Notes under the pieces: generated by a model
The model's database searches: none
What the model was told of the DNA's origin: nothing
The model's input: the letters and a program-made list of their open reading frames with translations, nothing else
Made by a program: the position numbers and the translations under genes
Origin: Watersipora subatra
Taxonomy: Eukaryota; Bryozoa; Gymnolaemata; Cheilostomatida; Watersiporidae
DNA: 64,000 nt
Reading direction: 5' to 3'
Assembly: GCF_963576615.1 (NCBI RefSeq)
Contig: NC_088712.1
Span: forward strand, 14,700,541 to 14,764,540
Shown: positions 11,166 through 20,384 of the stretch, in pieces
Numbering within the stretch: position 1 is the first letter of the stretch
Layout of the letters: each line of letters starts with the position of its first letter

Positions 11166-11879
11166 ATGGCTAACAGGAGAGTCAGGAGCGCTGACCCGGG
11201 ACCCGACCGACTAGTCGAGGCGCTAGAGCGGGTGTTGCTGATGCCGAGAGCTCAGGAACCGGCGCCACACTTCAGGACTCCCCAGTATACTGGAAAAGGA
11301 GATGTGGAATATTCTATTCCTCGCTTCACAGAAGTAGCCGACGCCAACCAGTGGACGGAAAGAGCAACTCTATTGCATCTCCGGGAAGCGTTGGGCGAGC
11401 AGGCTGAGGACTGTGGTCGAGCCAAGGACCAGGAGGCCATTTTCAATGCCCTCCGGGCAAGGTTCGGACTATCCGCTAGGCAGGCGCTGAGCCAACTCAA
11501 CGCCATTAAAAGAAAGGAGGGAACGATGCTGCAGGAGCATGCTATGGAGGTGGAGAGGTTGGTACGCATTGCGTACGAGGACCTGCCGAATCGCCACCAA
11601 TATAGCATGGCTATGGAGACTTTCTGCAGCTTGCTGAGAGACCCGGCCCTGCAGAGACATCTGTTGGCCATACCTACGCATACGTTGGCGGACGCTGTAC
11701 GAGCCAGAAATGACTATCTCCGAATCCCGGGAGGCGAGCGTAGGCCCACCGGATCCTCAGTGCGAGTTTTGGAGGGAGAAACCTCTGACCAGGTGAACTC
11801 GGCCGAGACCGATGTCATAGGACAACTAGCCCGGCTGTTCCAAACTTTCACGGACAAGGTGGAACGGCTCCAGGAGTAG
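11166..11879 (+). CDS. gag: Gag capsid-type protein
   Basis: An intact 237-residue ORF on the plus strand. The ATG at 11166 is the first in this frame after the repeated leader. Residues of about 50-190 have the layout of the Ty3/gypsy Retrotrans_gag domain: an 'RFTEVADANQW' like segment, 'ALRARFG', 'LSQLNAIKR', and a 'LLRDPALQRHL' like helix. The protein would form the retrotransposon particle in the cytoplasm. It ends in VERLQE then TAG (11877-11879). The same frame continues past that TAG for 44 codons into a zinc knuckle. The ORF is free of frameshifts, unlike every pol relic elsewhere in the window. Ordinary decay after a single nonsense mutation, stop readthrough, or retention as a gag-only gene are all possible. 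Confidence 0.8.
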   Translation: MANRRVRSADPGPDRLVEALERVLLMPRAQEPAPHFRTPQYTGKGDVEYSIPRFTEVADANQWTERATLLHLREALGEQAEDCGRAKDQEAIFNALRARFGLSARQALSQLNAIKRKEGTMLQEHAMEVERLVRIAYEDLPNRHQYSMAMETFCSLLRDPALQRHLLAIPTHTLADAVRARNDYLRIPGGERRPTGSSVRVLEGETSDQVNSAETDVIGQLARLFQTFTDKVERLQE

Positions 11880-12014
11880 GTGCGCACCCCAGCTGAGAAA
11901 AGGAGCCAGCCAGCTACACTTTGCTGGGGATGTGGCCAACCGGGGCATGTACAAAAGAACTGCCTTCGCCACACCAGATCAGCTTCAGGAATCGGAAGAC
12001 GGCCTCAGCAGTAG
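11880..12014 (+). CDS. Gag nucleocapsid zinc knuckle, after in-frame TAG
   Basis: In the same frame as the capsid ORF, codons from 11922 to 11963 encode CWGCGQPGHVQKNC. This is a canonical CX2CX4HX4C zinc knuckle, the RNA-binding motif of retroelement nucleocapsids. It is followed by a basic stretch and a stop at 12012-12014. As no ATG precedes it in frame, expression would need readthrough of the TAG at 11877. Otherwise it is a casualty of that mutation. Confidence 0.7.
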   Translation: MRTPAEKRSQPATLCWGCGQPGHVQKNCLRHTRSASGIGRRPQQ

Positions 12015-12533
12015 CTCTGACTACTGGCTGTGCCAAGGCCAAGCAAACACGGAAATATACTAGGATTTCGCGGGACTCGACGACGGCTGATGGCTGGTCT
12101 CAACCGGCAAGGACTAGGCCAAGGAGAATTCGTGTACAAGAAGGACCTGTGGTGACACAGAATTATTACCAGTCCTTGGGTGAGATTAGCTTGGAAAGCC
12201 CGCTTGTCCTGGATATGGCCTACACCCCTCCGTGCGAACGGCAGGAACATAGCCCGAAGCGTAGGAGGGTGAGCCCCAAATCCCCTCCACCCCAGACACT
12301 GAGAACTATCCCCACTGGACTGGACAGTTGGAAGCCTGCCTTAAAAGTGGCAGGGCTGACCCCTTCTCTGCTTTGGTAGTGGCAATCACGGGAGCAGCAG
12401 AACTGCTCCTGGCGTGGTATGGCCCAAAGTGCTGACCTTGTCCTACCACGGAAAGGAAGCCTTCTAGGCCTCACGGAGGATGTCCTGGAGGACACCCCTA
12501 GGGTGCAAGCCCTCAGCCAACCGCACTCCACCA
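12015..12533 (+). pseudogene. Decayed or untranslatable post-gag sequence
   Basis: GC-rich like the gag, but every frame contains stops within the expected protease region. A 152-codon ORF at 11921-12379 is in a different frame from the zinc knuckle and has no recognisable motif. No DTG protease or reverse transcriptase motif is visible. The element ends near 12533. Confidence 0.5.
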
Positions 12534-12801
12534 GCTATTTTCTCCGAGATTATTTTCTTAGAGTTATTAATAACCTTGGTTGATTGCATTTTTTATAACA
12601 AAACAGTGTCTGTCTGAATTTCTAATAAGCTTACATATGCAGGCAGACTGTGTATGATTGAGCCTTTTGGTGCTTCTGTTTTATATTAACACAAGTTGAT
12701 GTAGTATATATTACGAGTAGTAGGCCTCTCTTTTTATGGGCTTTTGAGTTACCTGATAATCAAATAAGAAAATAAAAAATCAAGCTGTTAGAAGGAATTA
12801 C

Positions 12802-12921
12802 AGAAGAACCCTTGACAGATTTAGAAAGGGCATTCAACCAAAGTTGCTCCTGCGCCAAATCTAATGAGCAGATGGTTGCGATATATTTAGCACCAGGCAG
12901 TACAATTTGCAGCGGCGACTT
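12802..12921 (-). CDS. Conserved minus-strand exon, paralogue of 44357-44524
   Basis: On the minus strand a splice acceptor (…CACTTAG) at 12922-12923 precedes an open frame encoding a segment with 'YIATICSLDLAQEQLWLN'. The homologous interval in region B (44357-44524) encodes 'FIATICSLDLAQEKLWLN' behind an equivalent TTTAG acceptor. Protein-level conservation with scattered synonymous changes between the two supports real coding. A possible donor (GTAATT) lies at 12796-12801. I do not recognise the family. It may belong to the same transcription unit as the exon at 17566-17725. Confidence 0.5.
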
Positions 12922-12929
12922 CTAAGTGA

Positions 12930-13456
12930 GAAAGCCAAAAGAAGAAGTTATTTTTATAAAGTAGTTCAATAGTCACTCAGTAAAGCCATTTTTTCTTTAA
13001 AACTATTATAAATTTAACTAAAGAACAGCTCTTTGTGTGAACAAAAATATGGCAGATCTTTAATAGCTAGAATTAAAAACAAATATTGTTAATATCTTGC
13101 TTTTGAACGATACATTCGTAAGCATCTGTTTTGCAATTCAAGTATGCTTGACATTTATTTTGCATGAACACTTTGATTACCAACGCATTAGCCCTTTTTC
13201 ATAATTGAAATCAGTAGCTGCCCAATTAGGAAAAGCTTTTTTGTATTTTATTTCCTTCTGATTTAATTTAACAGCCAGATTTGCAGAAAAGAAGATAGTG
13301 TACATTTGCTATTAACTAAAATCATAAACCAAATAAGATGTTCACCATTTGGGCAAAATTCTAGCAATTCAAACCACAGTTAATGCCAGTTAAAACAACA
13401 ATGTCTCAGACTCATTATTTTTTATGCAATTTTTTAGGGGCAGTAAAGTTTTGTCT
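12930..13456. other. Non-coding interval before the P element
   Basis: AT-rich DNA with no supported feature. Confidence 0.4.
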
Positions 13457-13464
13457 ATTTTACC
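13457..13464. repeat. P-element target-site duplication, left
   Basis: ATTTTACC is repeated exactly at 16275-16282, immediately outside the other terminal inverted repeat. An 8-bp duplication is the P-superfamily signature. Confidence 0.85.
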
Positions 13465-13872
13465 CATAGATATAGTAAACCCTAGATATGCGAATAATCA
13501 AAACAAGTGAGGCCTATAATTAGCATGACGCAACGTCATGGTGATGTGCAAAGCGAATCAGCTGATCTATTAACTCCTATTGACTTAGCACTAAAACTGC
13601 TCAATTTTTCCATAGTTTGTGCGTCTGAGACTGCATATTTTATTGAAAATATGTAAAACTTATATGCAGTAATACTTCAACTTACAAGTGCCCTAACATA
13701 CGAGAAACTTGAGGTACGAGCCAGCTTTTAAGCAAGTTTTAGCACTAAAATACGAGCCATGTTTGAGATACGAGCACATGAGACAGTTGCCAAGTATGTC
13801 GGAGGTGTTTTATGAGAACAGCATCACTCTGTATTTTTTAACTGCTCAGATTATACTTTTGTACCATGTTTT

Positions 13873-14106
13873 TTGTGCGCGATTTTCAGTGCAGAATTAT
13901 GTGAATTAAAAGTACCGTGCGTAGACCGAAAGTTTGCCAGTAAAAGGATAGATAGTGCAAAGAAAAAGCGAATGATAACAATTGATATTAAATGGGAAAT
14001 TATTGAAAAATATGCAAAAGATGTATGCGTGATTGAGCTTGCTCAACAATATGACAGAAATACATCCACAATTATCAAACACAAGGATTATATTCAAGGC
14101 ATTTAG
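13873..14106 (+). pseudogene. Tigger transposase N-terminal HTH remnant
   Basis: The frame encodes a KKKRMITIDIKWEIIEKYAK segment followed by a 'ELAQQYDRNTSTI' helix. This is the CENP-B/pogo-type N-terminal helix-turn-helix that binds transposon ends in the nucleus. The frame stops at 14104-14106, before any second DNA-binding or DDE domain. A second open stretch in the same frame follows at 14248-14460. The real N-terminus is uncertain because the open frame begins upstream of the conserved basic block without a clear ATG. Confidence 0.75.
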
Positions 14107-14247
14107 TCTGCAAAAGGACTAACCATAGTTTCTAAACGATGCAGCAATCTTCACGACCACTGATGGAGAGACTGCTCAGGTTTTAGATAAAATACAAACA
14201 ATTGGCCGGTGACTGCGTAACTGAAACGATGCTACGTAAAATGGCCG

Positions 14248-14460
14248 GTGCTATCTATCAAGACTATAAAAAATAGACATTCGGACAAGTTGGCTAGCGG
14301 TCGTGCATTAACCCTTGGTGACAACACCTGTGTTCGTCCTGATCGCAACATGTTGAAAGGGCTACAAAGGCAAACGTCCTTAGATAGGTTTCTCTTAAAA
14401 CGGCCGGCTGGTCATGAAAGCGAAACAAATGAAAAATTAGCTAACCAGCGAGAAACTTAA
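14248..14460 (+). pseudogene. Tigger transposase C-terminal remnant
   Basis: In the same frame as the HTH remnant. It ends with a segment containing 'TSLDRFLLKRPAGHESE', which resembles the C-terminal tail of Tigger-family transposases. The stretch between the two remnants is short (about 140 bp) and has stops, so the DDE catalytic domain was deleted. Confidence 0.55.
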
Positions 14461-15101
14461 AACAATGAACGCCGAAGAAACTTTAATTGCGTTAAGTTAA
14501 AGATTAAAGTTTGCTTTTAGGTTTGCTTTTAAGTTTGTCTTTTAAGACTTGGATAAAATTTAAATTTATCAAAGTCAAATGTTGTAACGAAGGATAACTT
14601 ATCTCTCCCTCTCTGGCAAATGCTAGCGTTAGCTGCTATTGTATGTGTTTAATTTTAAATTTTAATTAATCACATTTCCTTGCATTAATTTTATTTGTTG
14701 CTTTTTGAAAGCATGTGGTAAGTTAGGACAATAACCAACATGTTCTTTCTGTTACAATATATTGTTTTGAGTGTTTTATTTGCATTTTCAAAGTATGAAA
14801 ACCTATCAATATATATTTAATTGTTTTATATATAAATAAATTGCACCAATATGCGAGTAAATTGACATACGAGCTCAGTCTCTGAACGCATTAAGCTCGT
14901 AAGTCGAAGTATGACTGTAATGACTTTGGATGAGAAAGGCAAGAATCTTACACACATGGTAATGAATAATACCAATGATTTAGAAGCTTCTATATCATTG
15001 ATAATACAAAGAGTGACCAAATAGAAATTAAACTAATAACAAACTAATGAATCAAATGAGGTTTAGAAGCAGTTACGCTGGACCCCTGTATTAAACACCC
15101 A

Positions 15102-16056
15102 TTAGACATGACTTAAAATAACTAGACGAGATAGTTTTTGTCTAAGGTTGGTTGAGCTAGATTCCTGCTTTGAAGCGGCATAGTGTTTTCTGATTTTAGT
15201 ATAGCAATTTACTATAGTTTTGAGTAGATTGCTGGCATGCACTGTACATGTAAAACCTTGATGGAGGTTATGTAATAAAACATATGTTACTGTCTGTGAT
15301 GTTACTTGTTTAAAAGCTCTCTGTGTGATACCACAGCTCTCCATGTGTGAACGTAGGCACTTTTCTGCAGCAATTCATATTCGGCCTATCAATCTGGTCA
15401 CCAATCCTCCTCTGTTTTTAACTGAGATTAGGGTTATGTCACCACTATTTCTACTTCCCACTACTTCGACATCGGTCAATAACTTGATACGCTCATCACA
15501 TTTGAGTTAGAAAAAATCCTCATCACCGAACTCCTCATCTTCACCTTCCTCAGCTTTTGTCTCTTCTTTCTTTTTCTTTCTAGCCAGAGAATGTAGCAGG
15601 AGTTGGCCAGTTTTTTCAGCCCTGCTCACATCCAGATCAATACAGTTAACATTGGGATTTGGTGTGATATCTGCTTTTATGAACAGTGCTCGAAGTGCAG
15701 ATCTAAAGCACTGCACATCCGGGTTATTGTTATAGCCACCCTTAGATCGTATTGTGGAAAACAGAATCTCAATGTGATCCTGGTTGATCTTAAAGGTTAG
15801 GAAGTAGTTGATGTAAGGGTAGTTGCTGAAAAGATATTGAGCAATGTCATGTACAGATTTGGCTGCTGACTCAAAACCAATGACGAAATGATGATGATTT
15901 TCCTATTATTTTTCACTAGCAGCTTTCAGCTTGGTGTCTTTAATCGGCATAGATAGCTTATGATATTGTTGAGAACTTCTCGTTTTGAGTTGAAGTTCTG
16001 TTTTGTTATGGGCAATTCTGGATATACCTGGGGTGTTGTGGTCTCTTCTGATGACA
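15102..16056 (-). pseudogene. P-element/THAP9-like transposase C-terminal region, broken
   Basis: On the minus strand, about 15640-15770 encodes 'KINQDHIEILFSTIRSKGG' followed by 'YNNNP', the hallmark C-terminal block of P/THAP9 transposases. The same frame runs on through a Lys/Glu-rich stretch to a TAA at 15507-15509. It then resumes with 'LISVKNRGGLV', meets a TGA, and ends with 'LRQKLSRLV' at the stop at 15102, all typical of the family tail. Upstream, in another frame, a segment from an ATG at 16054-16056 (MSSEETTTPQVYPELP) leads to 'EVLNNIISYLCRLK', also family-like. There are at least two stops and one frameshift. The protein would cut and join the transposon in the nucleus, but this copy cannot. 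Confidence 0.85.
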
Positions 16057-16274
16057 TTTCACTAAGAATTTGGTCTTATTGTTATGTTTATGACTTAAAA
16101 ACTAGCATGCCAAGCGTGCTTCCACTACTAAACTTATTGCTCAATTGAAGGCTTTGATGCTGTGATGCACATCACTACGACGTAACGTCGTGAAAACAAC
16201 AGCCAATTATAGGCCTCACTTTTACTCCATTGTAATGATAGCTATTCGCCAATCTAGGGTTTACTATATCTATG

Positions 16275-16282
16275 ATTTTACC
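16275..16282. repeat. P-element target-site duplication, right
   Basis: ATTTTACC, identical to 13457-13464. Confidence 0.85.
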
Positions 16283-17560
16283 CTTGAAACAACCTGATAG
16301 TCAGATTACCTTATAACAATGGCAAATGAAGAAAATACAGCAGCTTTTTGAAAGAACCTACCAACATTTTGTGTGAGTTTATGTTGAAAAGTGATCTTAA
16401 ACCATGAAGGCAGCAAGGTGATAATTATATTGAATCACGGAAAAAATCTCTTGAAAAATCTTACATAACTTACATTTAAAAATTGTATTTTTGTACAGAG
16501 AACGGCTAGAATATACAGCTTGTTTTGTGTAGTTCAACGTACTTTTAGGTCTGTTGTATTAAAATACTTCTATTAATGAGATTTTATTGGCCTTGAAAAT
16601 TCTTCAAAAAATAATGCCTTTTGTTACCTTTTAACATAAATAATTCATAACTATTCAATGATTTGAAAAGACGTATTTCTTAAAGGTGGTAAACTAATAG
16701 TATGGCAGAGCAGTCTGAATGGTGACTTAAAGGTTGTAATACCGGAAAGTTGATAAACTGAAAAATACAATTGTGGATGTTGTGTGTCGGTGTTACAAAA
16801 TAGAAAAATATGTTTGTCATATGGGTGGAAGATAACTGTAAATACTTGAAGAGACATGGGGCAATGCTGAAATGAATGCGTGCCAGCCCATGTAACTAGT
16901 TAGTGAGACAAAAACAAACCTTACAGTGTCAAAAGCATGGCTTCAACAGCTTTGATGACTAACCATCTTATCTACTACTTGAGACGCTTTCTTTTCTTTC
17001 ACTGATAAAGAATGAATCGGCGGAGTGTTTGTGTAGAAGACAAATAAGTTTGAATCAACCGCGAATTGTTAAGCAAACAATAAAAAATGAGTAAGTTGAG
17101 AGGAGTGGCTATGCAAATATTAAACTGAAGTTTCTTTACCCAACCAATGAGAGTAACTTAGGCTAGTCTAAATCTTTTCTGTAATAAGAACCTTGTTCTT
17201 TTTTCAGTACAATTCCAAATTAGGCTTGCTTCAACGTGAAATAACTGTTACACATTATAATCATTAGACGTAATGATCTCTCACACAATGATGATCTTCA
17301 AGCATGCTAGATTATTAACAAGCTTAGACAAGCATCCTAAATCTATAATATTTCAAGCATGCCATGTGGGATAGTAGATAGCACAACTTCTGGCAAAACT
17401 GAAGTTTCCGAGTTCAGTGTGAAGTGGGGTTTCATTTTTTCACTTTACTCGCTATAACTGGACACACGAATGACAAACAAACACTGAGATTGATATGTAA
17501 AAATTGATAAGCTATTTCCTTCCAGTGAACAACCGATATCCGTAAAACAGTTATCTTTTG
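16283..17560. other. Non-coding interval of region A
   Basis: Parts align with region B: for example GGCTAGAATATACAGCTTGT (16505) with CGCTAGAATATACAGTTTGT (45173). A 68-codon minus ORF at 16651-16857 has no matching open frame in region B and is not called. Confidence 0.4.
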
Positions 17561-17565
17561 CTTAC

Positions 17566-17725
17566 ATTGTGCAGAAAGTACTCTTGACGCAAAAAAGAAG
17601 AGTCCTCCAAAGTTTTTTGCCCATCATGAATGAAGAACAATGAGCGTACAAAATAAGATTTTAGCCTTTCTGCTTGTGCTTCACTGTTATCAAAGGTGTG
17701 ACCAGCCTGCCTTTCATCAGCTGAC
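17566..17725 (-). CDS. Conserved minus-strand exon, paralogue of 45333-45509
   Basis: A 160-nt minus-strand exon bounded by an acceptor (…AATACTAG) and a donor (GTAAGC at 17560-17565). It encodes 53 codons beginning SADERQAGHTFDNSEAQAER. Region B encodes SADERQAGHTFYNSEAKAKR at the equivalent place. Most differences keep the frame and many conserve the residue class, which supports past selection on a protein. I do not recognise the family. It lies downstream, in transcription direction, of the Asp-rich exons, but those end in a stop, so this exon may belong to a second gene. Confidence 0.55.
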
Positions 17726-17759
17726 CTAGTATTAGAAATGAACTTATACCAAAGGTTTT

Positions 17760-17890
17760 AGTAAAATTCATCCGAAAATACCTCTCATTATTTATCGTAT
17801 GCAATTGTTTTTGATGTATGATGTGATCCGACAGCTAAGATGTTTAAAGGTAAAAATCGACAAAACTTGATTGCAGCTAAAATGGTCAGA
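17760..17890 (+). repeat. Dispersed repeat R3 copy
   Basis: Contains the family core ATCGACAAAACTTGATTGCA preceded by TGTGATCCGACAGCTAAGAT. Confidence 0.7.
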
Positions 17891-18059
17891 AGAAAAGTAC
17901 AGACAATATGATGTCACTATCTGCATGGCTGCCCGTCTCTCACTTAGTTGATATCAATTATTGAGTTCAAGTTGCAGCTTTGTGCATCTCTCTTATGTCA
18001 ATCTCTTTCCAATTATAGACATCATAATCATACTTTTTGTGTGAGTATGGTTGCCTTAA

Positions 18060-20380
18060 CCGTGATCAAGAGACATCCTGATCATCAGATTACAAACATT
18101 ACAAACATTTGGAAATTATTAACGATACTTTATGATAAAATTTACTAAACTTTTGCATAAGTTGATCTCATCTCTACAAAAGTATAAATATAATTACTTA
18201 AAATTTTATTTGTAAATCACTCGTCCTTAAACTTTTATAGTGTAAATTAGTCGGGTAATATATTATTCAATTAGAAAAAAAACATTACAATGGTCTTTCA
18301 GAGAATTCAAGGTAACTAAAACAAATATATATTTGATGGTCTATAAATAGAAATATATTAAAGGTTAACTGACGGCATTATTTTTAGCATAGCATTAACA
18401 ACAGCGGATAACGTTATAGATTGGAGTTTCAATGAAATGTTGTGTAATTTTGATTAACTACCTGCCTTTATCAACCGTTTTAAGCTTTAGAAATTAAGAA
18501 TAAGAGTAGTGAATTTTGCAAAATGTTGCCTGGTAGCAGTTGCCATAATGTATCATTATATAAATTACTCGTTTTTGTTTAACTATATTTTCTAAAAACA
18601 TTTTATTTAGAATTTTCATCCATAATAGCATCACATGCATTGATAACTTATAACAAATTATTAATAAATTTTTATGGAAAACCTTTTAAACTTTCTATTT
18701 GCGTAAAATTGAAATTTCCTGTTAGCACACTCTACGCCAAGTTTGCACAAATTGATTTGCGTGATTTCGTAACCTTTTCACCTTCTCACCAAACTCCACT
18801 TAGGTGGTTGGTTGTCAGCCAGAAAAGGTTGTCAGTCTGAACCATTCGGCTCTGATGGGATTCTGCAAACACCGCTTAAAAGTTAAGGTTAAATTAAAAG
18901 TTAATTAAGCTGCTAATCTTGCCATTGGCTAGTTAGTCAACTTAGTCAGTAGTAACTTAGCTAAATGGTAACTACATCACCTCTCACTGTTTATAAGCAA
19001 TTTCTTATTACCTCTGCTATTCTGAACATTCAGTTGGTATTATTACATTTCTCAATTTGATAATGCAGTTAGGAGGTATTCAGTAAGTTAGAATTTAATA
19101 TGAAATATTACTTGCTACATTGAAAACATGATGAAAGAGACTTACATTTTATTGTAGAATTTATATTAAAGCTCTTGCCCTGCATCACTGCTGAAAGCTC
19201 ATTCTAAACTATAAGCGGCTAGAAGCCCATGCTTTTGCAACAAGCCGATAAAAGGGAGCACTTTATTTATAAGCCAATGAAATCATACGTATGTTTACGA
19301 CAAACGACTCTTCATTTTTTCGTTTATTTAATTACCAAAACTGATTGATTGCATAGAGTGGTTGACCAGAGAGATAGTGAAGTGTCAAGGGTGTTGTTTA
19401 CAGTAGATGCAGCGGTTAATGCCATGACTATTCCAATGATAAATTAAGCTGTGTTGCAAACTGGAGCTTAGAGCGTGAATCTTTAGTGCTTTATTTTGCT
19501 CAATCGTTATAAGCTCAAAGCTTTAACTTTTTGACTAAACATTTAAATAATTAGTGGAGATTCATGTCTGCTCACTTCAGACTAGACTATCAGCTCCTCA
19601 CAAAGCCAATTGGCTAATATCCTTCCTCGTTGTAATGTTATATGTAAACCTCTACAATCCTTCTTCCTAAATCTTTACTTAGCCAGCAATGAAAGTGTGT
19701 AAGCTACAGTGAGCGGTCAGATGAAAAACGTTGTGTTAAAGACGGGGCCATCCTGGCAATTAGCCAGCACACCCATATCGTTGCATTTTACTACTCTGTG
19801 TATCAACCTCAAATGGTTAACTTTACACCCCACTTAGTAAAATAGTTTCTTATTTTTACATTTAGACCTACCAACTACAACCTGTGCCAAACTAGCCATC
19901 TAATCCTTAGTATTAACCACTGCTATTATTAACTGTGTGGGTTCTAAGTGTGATTTTATAAACATATTCTCTTTTACATAGATCATACTTCCAATGATTT
20001 TTTTTGTCTTACAGACCAAGGATTCTGTCAAACTTTTTAACTGCACATTGAAGTCCATTTCTGTCATTGGTAACTTCAAAAATTTGTTGCGATTGCAATG
20101 CATTTTTCATTTGGGCATCAATGTGTACTTATTAACCACCTGCTATAAAACTACGAAATGCAATTATTATTATTGCATTATGCATGGCTAATAGATGTTT
20201 CCTTTTGTAACTGCCCTGCTAATGCAACTACAAAGATATTCAGGGACAATTTTTGCAATCCCAATACAGTTCATATCTGAGCATCAGTGAGTACCTTTTA
20301 CCATGCAGTTATGACTTGGTCCTAAAGGTCACAACCCTGTGCAGTACACTGATTAGTTTTTGTTTATTTAATTAATTATG
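18060..20380. other. Non-coding part of unit 1
   Basis: AT-rich sequence repeated at 25334-27640. The portion from about 20000 aligns with region B near 45970. No exon recognised. Confidence 0.45.
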
Positions 20381-20384
20381 ATGT

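Larger units (their letters stand above)
10354..12533 (+). mobile_element. 3'-truncated LTR retrotransposon (Ty3/gypsy-like, gag only)
   Basis: A block far richer in G+C than its surroundings. In order it contains a 5' LTR, a tRNA-Leu-type primer site, a repeated leader, a gag ORF and a zinc knuckle. No protease, reverse transcriptase or integrase follows, and no 3' LTR is seen. At about 12540 the sequence reverts to AT-rich DNA that aligns with region B near 43935. The contrast in base composition suggests insertion after the A/B duplication. Its pol could belong to the same family as the pol relic at 51.5-54.1 kb, but nothing here proves that. Confidence 0.75.
13667..14917 (+). mobile_element. 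Tigger/pogo-like transposon inserted in the P element
   Basis: The left end reads CAGTAATACTTCAACTTACA. The reverse complement of the right end reads CAGTCATACTTCGACTTACG, giving terminal inverted repeats with the CAGT start typical of pogo/Tigger. TA follows the right end (14918-14919), while the matching left dinucleotide is TG, probably a mutated TA. The element is 1251 bp and encodes both ends of a transposase but lacks the DDE core. It sits wholly within the P element, so it inserted later. Confidence 0.85.
13465..16274 (-). mobile_element. P-superfamily (THAP9-like) DNA transposon, non-autonomous
   Basis: The left end starts CATAGATATAGTAAACCCTA. The reverse complement of the right end is identical for the first 23 bases and matches to about base 31. 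Exact 8-bp duplications flank it. Farther in, the motif GTGAGGCCTATAATT and then GTGATGTGCA recur in inverted orientation near both ends, like the subterminal repeats known in Drosophila P. Inside on the minus strand is the C-terminal part of a P/THAP9 transposase with stops. Without the inserted Tigger-like element the transposon would be about 1.56 kb, so the N-terminal THAP domain and most of the catalytic core are absent. Confidence 0.9.

Noticed and set aside
11252-11671. 139-codon minus-strand ORF within gag
   Set aside because: Antisense shadow of the gag ORF. The plus frame has the domain and the zinc knuckle.
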